Source: Pseudomonadota bacterium
GTDB lineage: Bacteria > Pseudomonadota > Gammaproteobacteria > Burkholderiales > Burkholderiaceae_C
Direction of reading: 5' to 3'
NCBI GenBank assembly: GCA_020161065.1
Contig: JAIUPH010000030.1
Span: 1-64,000, forward strand
Length of the DNA stretch: 64,000 nt
The notes beneath the pieces were generated by a model. The model made no database searches. It was not told the origin of the DNA and saw only the letters and a program-made list of their open reading frames with translations. A program made the translations under genes and the position numbers. How positions within the stretch are numbered: position 1 is the first letter of the stretch; each line of letters starts with the position of its first letter. Below, in pieces: positions 1 to 13,387 of the stretch.

Positions 1-111
1 ATCGGGCGCACGAGGCGCCTCGAGGCCCGATTCGGGCTGCAAAGCGCCCGATTTCGCTCGATTTGGACGCTCAGATTCAGTATTGTGAAATCACGCTGAA
101 CGGCCCGGACG
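1..111. other. Sequence upstream of the truncated cas2
   Basis: No recognisable gene is seen here. Bases 1-9 and 44-52 are perfect inverted repeats (ATCGGGCGC / GCGCCCGAT). Shorter nested dyads (CGAGGCGCCTCG at 11-22, GCCCGA/TCGGGC at 25-37) lie between them. None of the three forward frames encodes the first beta strand of Cas2, which should lie here; the cas2 frame is closed by TGA at 97-99. The segment may be a breakpoint or insertion remnant that replaced the start of cas2. Confidence 0.4.
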
Positions 112-375
112 ATGCGATGGGTTGTTCAGCATTGCCTTAGACACGCCTTGTTGGACCTGGGCTTCGAGATGAGTCAATTCAGTGTGTACATGCGGTTCTG
201 TACCAGCGCCACACAGGTCGACACCTACTGCAAGCGAGTCGAAACGGCTTTGCCCGCAGGCGGGAGAGTGAACATCCTCCAGTTCACCGACCGCCAGTAC
301 GAGCGCATCATCAGCTACCACGGCAAGGCTAGGCAGGCTGAGCCCAAAGTGCCCGATCAGTTCGATCTCTTCTGA
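112..375 (+). pseudogene. cas2: Cas2, type II-like, N-terminus missing
   Basis: The 87-residue frame matches the middle and C-terminal part of type II Cas2. It contains LLDLGFEMSQFSVYMRFC, the FTDRQYERIISY segment and a C-terminal DQFDLF. Cas2 is the dimeric bridge of the Cas1-Cas2 spacer integrase. Family members have about 20-28 more residues at the N-terminus, including the first strand with the conserved Asp (FDxP). That part is absent, a stop codon closes the frame at 97-99, and other frames do not supply it. The gene is therefore probably broken, although Cas2 nuclease activity itself is not always needed for integration. The array begins 70 bp downstream. cas1 and cas9, if present, would lie left of the window. 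Confidence 0.7.
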
Positions 376-445
376 CCATGAGCCTCAGATTTCAGCGCTG
401 TGGAGCGCCAAATCCTCCGTCAAATCAAGGGTTTAGCGCTCTGCG

Positions 446-1866
446 AGTCTAGGCGATTGGGAAATGCGCTGTGGCCGGAACGAGAAATTGCCGCAGGTAC
501 CGCGTACCCGAAGTCTAGGCGATTGGGAAATGCGCTGTGGCCGGAACCAACAGATCCTGTCGATTGATAGAACGTGAAGTCTAGGCGATTGGGAAATGCG
601 CTGTGGCCGGAACGATACTGTCATCGTCGCACACCAATTCATAAGTCTAGGCGATTGGGAAATGCGCTGTGGCCGGAACGTGCGCTGCACGCTGGACGAG
701 GACTGGTCGAGTCTAGGCGATTGGGAAATGCGCTGTGGCCGGAACCATGCCGTCGCCCTATCGCTACATCGGCACAGTCTAGGCGATTGGGAAATGCGCT
801 GTGGCCGGAACGTCTGCGGTCGTCAAAGCGTGCGACCGAATAGTCTAGGCGATTGGGAAATGCGCTGTGGCCGGAACGCTTTTGACTTTGACGCCACCGC
901 GAACCAGAGTCTAGGCGATTGGGAAATGCGCTGTGGCCGGAACAGTTCGCGCGCACGCTCGTTGCTGACGCGGAGTCTAGGCGATTGGGAAATGCGCTGT
1001 GGCCGGAACACAGCGCCGAGAGAACTCGACAGCCGCCCAGTCTAGGCGATTGGGAAATGCGCTGTGGCCGGAACGACGTTCGGCGGCGTGCTGTCCGGCT
1101 GGGGAGTCTAGGCGATTGGGAAATGCGCTGTGGCCGGAACCTGAGTAACACGGGGGTAGCACCATGAGGGAGTCTAGGCGATTGGGAAATGCGCTGTGGC
1201 CGGAACGAGCAGTAGGAACTGGTGCAGCCGCTCGGGAGTCTAGGCGATTGGGAAATGCGCTGTGGCCGGAACGGCGCGCATCGACGGGATCATCAACGCA
1301 AGAGTCTAGGCGATTGGGAAATGCGCTGTGGCCGGAACGTTTTCCATTGCGTCGCGGGCGGCGCAGCGAGTCTAGGCGATTGGGAAATGCGCTGTGGCCG
1401 GAACCAACGACACGGCGTTGAAGGTGGCCATCAGAGTCTAGGCGATTGGGAAATGCGCTGTGGCCGGAACCTCCCGCTCAACGCCGTGCGCGCGCCGCTT
1501 AGTCTAGGCGATTGGGAAATGCGCTGTGGCCGGAACGCCTTCCGGCGCCGCGCGATGCTCGCTTCGGAGTCTAGGCGATTGGGAAATGCGCTGTGGCCGG
1601 AACCCGCCCCGCACTCGATCGCCAGCAGCGACTAGTCTAGGCGATTGGGAAATGCGCTGTGGCCGGAACATGTCGGGCAACGACGGAAACGTGACCGCGA
1701 GTCTAGGCGATTGGGAAATGCGCTGTGGCCGGAACCGCGCAGCTCAGCGCCGCGCAGTCGCGCTAAGTCTAGGCGATTGGGAAATGCGCTGTGGCCGGAA
1801 CGGCCCCGGGCAGTGGGCGGGAGAGGTGAGAAGTCTAGGCGATTGGGAAATGCGCTGTGGCGGAAC
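446..1866. CRISPR. CRISPR array, 22 repeats, probably type II-C
   Basis: A 36-bp repeat (plus strand starts AGTCTAGGCGATTGGG and ends GTGGCCGGAAC) recurs from 446 with a 66-bp period. There are 22 copies and 21 spacers. All spacers are 30 bp except one of 29 (1010-1038) and one of 31 (1537-1567), and all look unique. Every repeat appears identical except the last (1832-1866), which has lost one C in the GGCC near its end and is 35 bp. Read on the minus strand, the repeat begins GTTCCGG and contains GCATTTC, resembling type II repeats that start with GTT. The crRNA sense is therefore probably the minus strand, toward cas2. Its end, TAGACT, could act as a -10 box just before each spacer, as described for Neisseria II-C arrays. 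The subtype rests on repeat and spacer lengths and the cas2 remnant; no cas9 or tracrRNA is visible. Confidence 0.95.
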
Positions 1867-1965
1867 AGGTCGTCGCGGTCGTCCTCGACCGACCCGGCGC
1901 TTGGCGATGGAACAAGTGCACCAAATGCGGCCATGACACCATCATCTCTCCATGCAACCTCATTC

Positions 1966-2233
1966 CTAGTGCAACTCCTCTCGCAACACCTTGCACAGCA
2001 TCGCAACCGTCACCGGCTTGTCCTCCCCCAGCCGTGCTTTGCCGCTCGCCGGCCAGCGCGTATCGCAAGGCGACATTGATCATCTTCTGATAGCCGCTGC
2101 CCTGCGCATTCGCCTCAGCACGGAAGAACTTGATCATGTCGTCGTCCAGCATGATCGTGATGCGGGTCTTGCCCGGCGACGCGAGGACCCCGCCGCGCTG
2201 CGCGTTCGAAAAGTTGTATTCCTTGCGCACCAT
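1966..2233 (-). pseudogene. BrnA-like ribbon-helix-helix antitoxin, frameshifted
   Basis: The start at 2233 follows a good ribosome site (GGAG, 6 bases before ATG). The product begins MVRKEYNFSNAQRGG and contains the ribbon-helix-helix core KTRITIMLDDDMIKFFRAEA followed by GYQKMINVALRYAL, typical of BrnA/CopG antitoxins. After residue 68 a run of five C (plus strand 2025-2029) shifts the frame. With one base fewer, the protein would end AGEDKPVTVAMLCKVLREEL-H at a TAG at 1966-1968 and be 88 residues long. As it stands, the frame runs on into the last CRISPR repeat and stops at 1835. No BrnT toxin gene lies upstream (2234-2379), so this is an orphan antitoxin. A sequencing error in the homopolymer is possible. 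Confidence 0.7.
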
Positions 2234-2379
2234 AAGTCTCCACACCCCGTTTGCTCGCCATCGTCTGATCACGCATTCCGTAGGGATACGGTCAAGGCCG
2301 TTCGCCGGCTCCCGGCCAGCGCCGGCCCCGGACCGGTTCGCCGGTTCGATAATCACCCGCCCCACCCGGAGACCGTCGC

Positions 2380-3066
2380 ATGCCGCTGAAGATCATCTCG
2401 TCGATGGCCACCAAGGCCTTGCTGGCCGAGCTGGCGGCCGCGTACCGCGCGGTCGATGCCGCGGCCGATCTGCAGATCGAATCGGTCGGCGGCGTCGACG
2501 CCGCCAAGCGGGTGCAGGCCGGCGAGGCGTTCGACGGCGTGGTGCTGGCGTCCAACGCGATCGACTCGTTGATCGAGGCCGGCCGCCTCGTCGCCGGCAG
2601 CCGGGCCGACCTGGTGCGCTCGGGCATCTACGTCGCCGTCAAGGCCGGCGCCGCGGCGCCGGCCATCGACAGCGAGGACGCCGTGCGCCAGGCCGTGCTG
2701 GCGGCGCCCAGCATCGGCTACTCCACCGGGCCCAGCGGCGTCTACCTGCAAAAGCTCTTCGAACGTTGGGGCATCGCGGCGCAGATCCAGGAACGCACGG
2801 TGCAGGCCAAACCCGGCGTCCCGGTCGGGCGGCTGGTGGCGGCCGGCGAGATCGCGCTGGGCTTCCAGCAGTTGAGCGAGCTGATGAACGAGCCCGGCCT
2901 GCAGGTGCTGGGGCCGCTGCCGCCGGCGATCCAGCAGCTAACGGTGTTTTCAGGCGGCGTCACCGTTGCCGGCACGCAGGCCGAGGCGGTGCGCGCCTGG
3001 CTGGCCTGGTGCGCTTCGCCGGCCACCGCCGAAATCAAGCGCCGCAACGGCATGGAGGCCGCCTGA
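2380..3066 (+). CDS. ModA-like substrate-binding domain protein
   Basis: This 228-residue protein resembles the periplasmic-binding fold of molybdate-type (ModA) proteins: 'LKIISSMATKALLAEL' at the start, a GVVLASNAIDSLIEAG segment and a 'PSIGYSTGPSGVYLQKL' ligand-loop region. It has no signal peptide, which is unusual for a transport binding protein. It could act in the cytoplasm as a sensor, or use an unseen upstream start. It overlaps the aldo/keto reductase by one base (TGATG), so the two are translated together. No permease or ATPase gene is nearby, so a role in molybdate uptake is not supported. The ligand is unknown. Confidence 0.7.
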   Translation: MPLKIISSMATKALLAELAAAYRAVDAAADLQIESVGGVDAAKRVQAGEAFDGVVLASNAIDSLIEAGRLVAGSRADLVRSGIYVAVKAGAAAPAIDSEDAVRQAVLAAPSIGYSTGPSGVYLQKLFERWGIAAQIQERTVQAKPGVPVGRLVAAGEIALGFQQLSELMNEPGLQVLGPLPPAIQQLTVFSGGVTVAGTQAEAVRAWLAWCASPATAEIKRRNGMEAA

Positions 3067-4076
3067 TGAGCATCAGCACCGTTCGCCTGGGCCGCAGCGG
3101 CCTGCAGGTCTCGCGCCTGGCGCTGGGCACGATGACCTTCGGCCTGCAGACTGAAGAGGCCGAGTCGCAGCGCATCCTGGACAAGGCCTTCGACGCCGGC
3201 GTCAGCTTCATCGACACCGCCGACGTCTACCCGCTGGGCGGCACGCTGCAGACCAACGGCCGCACCGAAGAGATCATCGGCCGCTGGCTGCAGCAGCACG
3301 GCCGCCGCGGCCAGGTGGTGCTGGCCACCAAGGCGGTGGGCCGCATGGGCGAGCAGGCCTGGAACCAGGGCGCGTCGCGCAAGCACCTGCTGGCCGCCAT
3401 CGACGCGTCGCTGGCGCGGCTGCAGACCGACCACGTCGACCTCTACCAGTTGCACAGCGACGACCGCCAGACGCCGCTGGACGAGACGCTGGAAGCGCTG
3501 GACCAGATCGTGCGGTCGGGCCGCGCGCGGTATGTCGGCGTGTCCAACTTCATGGCCTGGCGGCTGGCGCGCATGGTCGGCCGCGCCGAGCTGCTGCGCC
3601 TGGTGCGGCCGGTCAGCGTGCAGCCGCGCTACAGCCTGCTGTTCCGCGAGATCGAGCGCGAACTGCTGCCGCTGGCCGACGAGGAAGGCCTGGCCGTGAT
3701 TCCCTACAACCCGCTGGCCGGCGGGCTGCTGTCGGGCAAGTACCGCGACGCCAGCGGCAGCGCGCCGCCGGCGCAGGGCCGCTTCAGCCTGGGCACCGCG
3801 GCCAAGATGTACCAGGCGCGCTATTGGAACGAGCGCTACTTCGCCAGCGTGGCGCAGTTGCAGGCGTTGGCCGACGAGGCCGGCCTGCCGCTGGCGACGC
3901 TGGCCGTGGCCTGGGTGCTGGCGCAGCCGCAAGTCACCGCGCCGCTGCTGGGCGCGAGCAAGGCCGAGCAACTCGACGCGACGCTGGCCGCCGCCGACGT
4001 CAAGCTCGACGCGGCGCTGCTGGAGCGGCTGAACGCGCTGACGGCCGAGTACCGCAAGGGCGACGCGCCGCGCTGA
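3066..4076 (+). CDS. Aldo/keto reductase
   Basis: A 336-residue cytoplasmic NADPH-dependent oxidoreductase with a TIM-barrel fold. The catalytic tetrad is visible: Asp and Tyr in DTADVYP, Lys in VVLATKAVG and His in VDLYQLHSDD. The C-terminal cofactor region is present (LLGASKAEQLDATL). The length and the 'SRLALGTMTFG' start suit the family that includes Tas and the potassium-channel beta-like reductases. It follows the ModA-like gene with a one-base overlap and probably shares its promoter. The substrate cannot be told from sequence. The gene ends 67 bp before the convergent uvrA. Confidence 0.9.
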   Translation: MSISTVRLGRSGLQVSRLALGTMTFGLQTEEAESQRILDKAFDAGVSFIDTADVYPLGGTLQTNGRTEEIIGRWLQQHGRRGQVVLATKAVGRMGEQAWNQGASRKHLLAAIDASLARLQTDHVDLYQLHSDDRQTPLDETLEALDQIVRSGRARYVGVSNFMAWRLARMVGRAELLRLVRPVSVQPRYSLLFREIERELLPLADEEGLAVIPYNPLAGGLLSGKYRDASGSAPPAQGRFSLGTAAKMYQARYWNERYFASVAQLQALADEAGLPLATLAVAWVLAQPQVTAPLLGASKAEQLDATLAAADVKLDAALLERLNALTAEYRKGDAPR

Positions 4077-4102
4077 AACGGCCGCGGCGGCGGCTGCGCT
4101 TT

Positions 4103-4129
4103 CCGCGGCCGCGGCCGCGGCCGCGGCCG
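4103..4129. repeat. CCGCGG microsatellite between convergent genes
   Basis: Four and a half tandem copies of CCGCGG form a fully self-complementary GC stretch between the ends of the aldo/keto reductase (plus) and uvrA (minus) genes. It could fold on either strand and act as a bidirectional transcription barrier. No T-tract follows, so a classical intrinsic terminator is not shown. Confidence 0.5.
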
Positions 4130-4143
4130 TCGCGATGGTCGCG

Positions 4144-9894
<5,751 letters not shown>

Positions 9895-10035
9895 GACAGT
9901 GGAAGGCCTGGCGGGTGGGCGGAACTTTTCATTCTAGGAGTGCGGGTACGATCGTGTGCGGCCGGTGGTTTGCCCGCGTTGCATGCCGCCGGACCTTGCA
10001 CCACAGTTTGGGCTTTCGGCCCCGAGCGAGCACGA

Positions 10036-11160
10036 ATGTCAGCAGTACCGACCCGGCTCCGCCACACCGTCCTGATGCTGTGCCTGGCGGCGGCCGCTGG
10101 CCTGGCGCCGGCGCAGGTGCTGATCGGCCAGACCTCCAGCTTCAGCGGGCCGGTGGCCGCCGGCGTCAAGGAAGGCACCGACGGTGCCAAGCTGTACCTC
10201 GAAGCGGTCAACGACCGCGGCGGCGTCAACGGCCAGAAGATCGAACTGCTGTCGCTCGACGACAAGTTCGACCCCAAGCTGGCCGCCGACAACGCCGCCG
10301 AACTGGCGCGCAAGGGCGTCGTGGCGCTGTTCTTCAACCGCGGCACGCCGCAGTCGCAGGCCATCCTGCCGGTGCTGGACAAGTACCGGCTGCCGCTGAT
10401 CGCGCCGTCCACCGGCGCCATGCTGCTGCACAAGCCGGTGCACCCCTGGGTGTTCAACGTGCGCACCACCTACCACCGCGAGGCCGAGCGCGCGGTGCGC
10501 CACCTGCACCTGACCGGCATGACGCGCATTGCGCTGCTGCAGGCCGACGACTCCTTCGGCGACGACGGCGCCGCCGGCGCCAAGGCCGGCTTCGACGCGC
10601 TGAAGCTGCAGCCGGTGCTGCACGAGAAGTACTCGCGCACCAAGCCCGACTTCGCGCCGCTGGGCCCGAAGCTGGTGCAGGCGCAGGCGCAGGCGGTGGT
10701 GTTCGTCGGCTCGGGCACGCACGTGGTCGACGGCGTCAAGGCGATCCGCGCCGCGGGCTCGACGGCGACGGTGGTCACGCTGTCCAACAACGCGGCCTCG
10801 GGCTTCATCAAGGCGCTGGGCGACCAGGCGCGCGGCGTGGTCGTCAGCCAGGTGTTCCCGTTCGAGCGCTCGGTGGCGTCGCCGCTGGTCAAGGAGATGC
10901 TGGACCTGCTGGCCACGCGCCGCAAGGGCGAGGAGGCCACGCCGGCCATGCTGGAAGGCTTTGCCGCCGCCAAGGTGCTGGTGGAAGCGCTCAAGCGCGC
11001 CGGCAAGGACCCGACGGCCGAGCGCATCAAGACCGCGCTGGAAGGCTTCAAGCGGGTGGACATCGGCGGGCTGGAGATCAGCTTCAGCCCCACCGACCAC
11101 ACCGGGCTGGACTACGCCGACCTGTCGATCATCGGCATCGACGGCAAGTTCCACCGCTGA
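10036..11160 (+). CDS. Branched-chain-type ABC transporter binding protein
   Basis: A 374-residue periplasmic binding protein of the LivJ/LivK (Peripla_BP_6) family. A signal peptide precedes AQVLIGQTSSFSGPVAAGVK, and the two-lobe fold is recognisable (KIELLSLDDKFDPKLAADN, GVVALFFNRGTPQSQAI, LLQADDSFGDDGAAGAKAG). The start at 10036 gives a proper signal sequence; the frame stays open upstream, but that part looks non-coding. No permease or ATPase gene adjoins it, so it is an orphan receptor. It may serve a transporter elsewhere, or act in sensing. Confidence 0.88.
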   Translation: MSAVPTRLRHTVLMLCLAAAAGLAPAQVLIGQTSSFSGPVAAGVKEGTDGAKLYLEAVNDRGGVNGQKIELLSLDDKFDPKLAADNAAELARKGVVALFFNRGTPQSQAILPVLDKYRLPLIAPSTGAMLLHKPVHPWVFNVRTTYHREAERAVRHLHLTGMTRIALLQADDSFGDDGAAGAKAGFDALKLQPVLHEKYSRTKPDFAPLGPKLVQAQAQAVVFVGSGTHVVDGVKAIRAAGSTATVVTLSNNAASGFIKALGDQARGVVVSQVFPFERSVASPLVKEMLDLLATRRKGEEATPAMLEGFAAAKVLVEALKRAGKDPTAERIKTALEGFKRVDIGGLEISFSPTDHTGLDYADLSIIGIDGKFHR

Positions 11161-11168
11161 CGGCGCGC

Positions 11169-11627
11169 TCAGCGCCGCTGCGGGCTGGCCAGCAGCAAAT
11201 CCCAGCGCGGCGGCGCCGGCGGCGCGCGGCGGGCCGGCGGCAGCGTGGCGCCGGGCCTGAAGCTGCGGCAGGCCAGCGCGCCCATGCGGTCGGCCTCGGC
11301 TTCCAGCGCCGGGTCCACCAGCAGCCGCAGGCCCACGCCTTCGGGCGCCAGCAGCCAGCCGCGGCGGCTTTGCCGAACGTGCGCCAGCTCGTGGCCGAGC
11401 AGGCCCCAGCCGACGGCCGAATCGGGGTCGTAGACCTCGCGCTCGATGTAGATGTCGCTGCCGTGCGTGAAGGCCACCACGCCCAGCGACGCCGGCTCGG
11501 GCCCCAGGTGCAGGCGCACGTCGGTGAACGACGCGGAGAACAACTGCTCCATGCGCAGCAGCACGCTTTCGGGCAGCGGCAGGCCACGGTCGGCGGCCCC
11601 GAAGGACAGGCGGTTGACGTCGAGCAT
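11169..11627 (-). CDS. DUF4157 (eCIS core) metallopeptidase-like protein
   Basis: The 152-residue product starts MLDVNRLSFGAADRG at 11627, preceded by a GGAGAG ribosome site 8 bases before ATG; a longer frame to 11888 lacks support. It contains LPESVLLRMEQLF, FTDVRLHLGP and the zinc-binding HELAHVRQ, the pattern of the DUF4157 domain. Such domains are found with extracellular contractile injection systems and at the front of large secreted toxins. Here the protein stands alone, with no injection-system or toxin gene in view and no signal peptide. A zinc-dependent protease or scaffold role is inference. It converges with the binding-protein gene (8 bp apart) and is divergent from mobB. Confidence 0.8.
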   Translation of the reverse strand: MLDVNRLSFGAADRGLPLPESVLLRMEQLFSASFTDVRLHLGPEPASLGVVAFTHGSDIYIEREVYDPDSAVGWGLLGHELAHVRQSRRGWLLAPEGVGLRLLVDPALEAEADRMGALACRSFRPGATLPPARRAPPAPPRWDLLLASPQRR

Positions 11628-11739
11628 CGCGGCTCTCCCCGGCATGGAAGACGGCCGCGCCAGTATGCGCAGGCGGCGGCCGCGCCGCATCGCTCCGACG
11701 GTGGGGGCGCGTCCTCCGGATGAGGGATGATCGCCGCCC

Positions 11740-12240
11740 ATGATGAAAGTCTTCGGCATCGCCGGCCGCTCCGGCATGGGCAAGACCACGCTGCTGGAGC
11801 GCCTGCTGCCCGAGCTGCGCGGGCGCGGCCTCGTGGTCTCGCTGATCAAGCACAGCCACAAGGCGATCGAGATCGACCGCCCGGGCAAGGACTCGTACCG
11901 GCTGCGCGAGGCCGGCTGCCAGGAGGTGCTGCTGCTCGGCCGCGACCGCTGGGCGCTGATGCACGAGCTGCGCGGCGACGCCGAGCCGCCGCTGGCCTAC
12001 CTGCTGAGCCGCATCCAGCCCTGTGACCTGGTGCTGGTGGAAGGCTTCAAGAGCGGCGACTTCCCCAAGCTGGAAGTCTGGCGCGCCGCCGAAGGCAAGC
12101 CGCCGCTGTGGCCCGACTGGCCGGGCATCGTGGCGATGGCGGTGGAAGGCCCGCCGCCGGCCGACGCGCCGCGCGTGCTGCCGCTGGCCGATACGCGGGC
12201 GATCGCCGACGTGGTGCTGGCCGCGGCCCGCCCCGCATAG
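11740..12240 (+). CDS. mobB: Molybdopterin-guanine dinucleotide adapter MobB
   Basis: A 166-residue cytoplasmic GTP-binding protein that assists MobA in attaching GMP to molybdopterin. The P-loop GRSGMGKTT lies at residues 9-17, followed by IKHSHKAIEID and the CDLVLVEGFKSGDFPKLEVWR segment characteristic of MobB. Two adjacent ATG codons (11740, 11743) are possible starts. The gene stands alone; mobA and moeA are not in the window. A terminator-like repeat follows directly. Confidence 0.93.
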   Translation: MMKVFGIAGRSGMGKTTLLERLLPELRGRGLVVSLIKHSHKAIEIDRPGKDSYRLREAGCQEVLLLGRDRWALMHELRGDAEPPLAYLLSRIQPCDLVLVEGFKSGDFPKLEVWRAAEGKPPLWPDWPGIVAMAVEGPPPADAPRVLPLADTRAIADVVLAAARPA

Positions 12241-12378
12241 AAGCCCCCCCTCCGGGGACCGGTCGCCGCAGGCGACCAGGGGGAGCGGCGTCGTTAGCAT
12301 GCCAAACCCGATCCGGCTTTGCCGGTCGGGTTTGGTTGCCCCCTCGGGGGGCGGCCGCCAGGCGGCCGGGGGCCAACA
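12241..12378. repeat. GC mosaic intergenic repeat with terminator hairpin
   Basis: Between mobB and the convergent lipase gene lie alternating C and G runs (CCCCCCCTCCGGGG, CCCCCTCGGGGGG) and the dyad GGTCGCCG / CAGGCGACC. A perfect 10-bp hairpin, CCAAACCCGA / TCGGGTTTGG, sits at 12302-12335. The element resembles those at 9.4, 17.9 and 27.8 kb. It probably ends transcription from both sides. Confidence 0.6.
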
Positions 12379-13359
12379 TCAGCGTTTGAGGAACTTCAGC
12401 ATCTCGGCCTTGGTCTGCGGCGACTGCAGGATGCCGAGGTGCGCCGTGCCCAGCACCGGGTCGTAGGCGCCCTGGCCGGTCAGGTCGACCTGCTTGGCGC
12501 CCTTGAGGTCGGCGCTCTTCGAGAAGTCGACCGTCTTGCCGTAGATGTCGACCGAGGGCACCGGCGGGAACAGGCCGTCCTGCAGCGCGAAGTAGACGAA
12601 GCTGGTGTCGGCGTTGCGGATCACCAGCACGCGCGTGGGCCACTCCCATTCGTCCCAGCCGCGGCGGCCGTTCAGCAGCTTGAGGAAGGGCGTGTCGGGC
12701 GAGCCCAGCTCCTGGCAGACCTCGCTGCTGGGCGTGAAGCCGCCCGAGGCCGGCAGCTGGTAGTAGTTCAGCGGCGAGGCGCTGCAGTTGATGATGCCGT
12801 GGTTGGGCCCGTCGATCGCCACCAGGCGGCGCACCTTGGACTCGGCATCGTCCTGGCGCATCCACTCGCGCGCCAGCGTCACGCCCAGGCTGTGGGCGAC
12901 GATGTCGACCTGCCTGGCCCCCGTGTAGGCCAGTACCGCGCGCACGAAGCGCCGCAGGTCCGGCACGTTGGCCTGGTTGGTGTGCGCGATGCCCGAGCGC
13001 CGCGTGTTGTCGGCCGCCAGGTCGCACTGGTCGCCCTGGTAGCCCAGGCCCCACAGCTCGCTCGGGTTCCAGCCGTTGTCGGCGAGGTGCTGCGCCAGGC
13101 CCTGGATCTTGCCGTTGGTGGGGCTGCAGGCGGTGGCATAAGGCACGTCGTTGTTGCCGTGCAGGAAGATCACCGGCGTGCGCGTGACCGCGCCTGCGGC
13201 GCCGAAGCCGATGATGGGCTTGCCGAGCGAGGCGTCCTCGAAGGCCGTGAAGCCGGCCGGGAAGCTGTTGCCGACGGTGCCGGCGGCCTGTGCCGCTGCC
13301 GCGGCGAGCAGGGTCAGCGCCGCAGCGGCGGCGCGCCGCAGGTGGGTGGGGATGCGCAT
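12379..13359 (-). CDS. Secreted lipase-like hydrolase (PhaZ7/class 2 lipase type)
   Basis: A 326-residue alpha/beta hydrolase with a signal peptide ending AAAAAQA at about residue 25. The oxyanion segment TPVIFLHGNND and the nucleophile elbow QVDIVAHSLGVT (AHSLG box) are visible, followed by an IDGPNHGI stretch. The pattern is close to class 2 lipases and to the PhaZ7 polyhydroxybutyrate depolymerase, which shares TPVIF-HGN and AHSMG. The protein should act outside the cell or in the periplasm on ester bonds; the exact substrate is not shown. It is the last gene of the minus-strand cluster that begins with the ABC transporter, 28 bp after the intracellular hydrolase. Confidence 0.75.
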   Translation of the reverse strand: MRIPTHLRRAAAAALTLLAAAAAQAAGTVGNSFPAGFTAFEDASLGKPIIGFGAAGAVTRTPVIFLHGNNDVPYATACSPTNGKIQGLAQHLADNGWNPSELWGLGYQGDQCDLAADNTRRSGIAHTNQANVPDLRRFVRAVLAYTGARQVDIVAHSLGVTLAREWMRQDDAESKVRRLVAIDGPNHGIINCSASPLNYYQLPASGGFTPSSEVCQELGSPDTPFLKLLNGRRGWDEWEWPTRVLVIRNADTSFVYFALQDGLFPPVPSVDIYGKTVDFSKSADLKGAKQVDLTGQGAYDPVLGTAHLGILQSPQTKAEMLKFLKR

Positions 13360-13387
13360 GGTCAGGTCTCCTCGTGGTGGTCCGCGC

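Noticed and set aside
395-403. GCGCTGTGG between cas2 and the array, identical to part of the repeat; considered as a tracrRNA anti-repeat
   Set aside because: Only nine bases match and no further pairing or terminator pattern follows. The tracrRNA is more likely outside the window.
433-1936. Open frames encoding repeated SLGDWEMRCGRN or SRRLGNALWPE units
   Set aside because: These are translations of CRISPR repeats and spacers, not repeat proteins.
9895-10035. Search for a LexA (SOS) box upstream of the UvrA paralogue
   Set aside because: No CTGT-N8-ACAG-type site is seen, so SOS control is not claimed.
11627-11888. N-terminal extension of the DUF4157 gene to 11888
   Set aside because: The extra residues are Arg/Ser/Pro-rich, overlap the divergent mobB start and have no ribosome site, while the start at 11627 has a good one.
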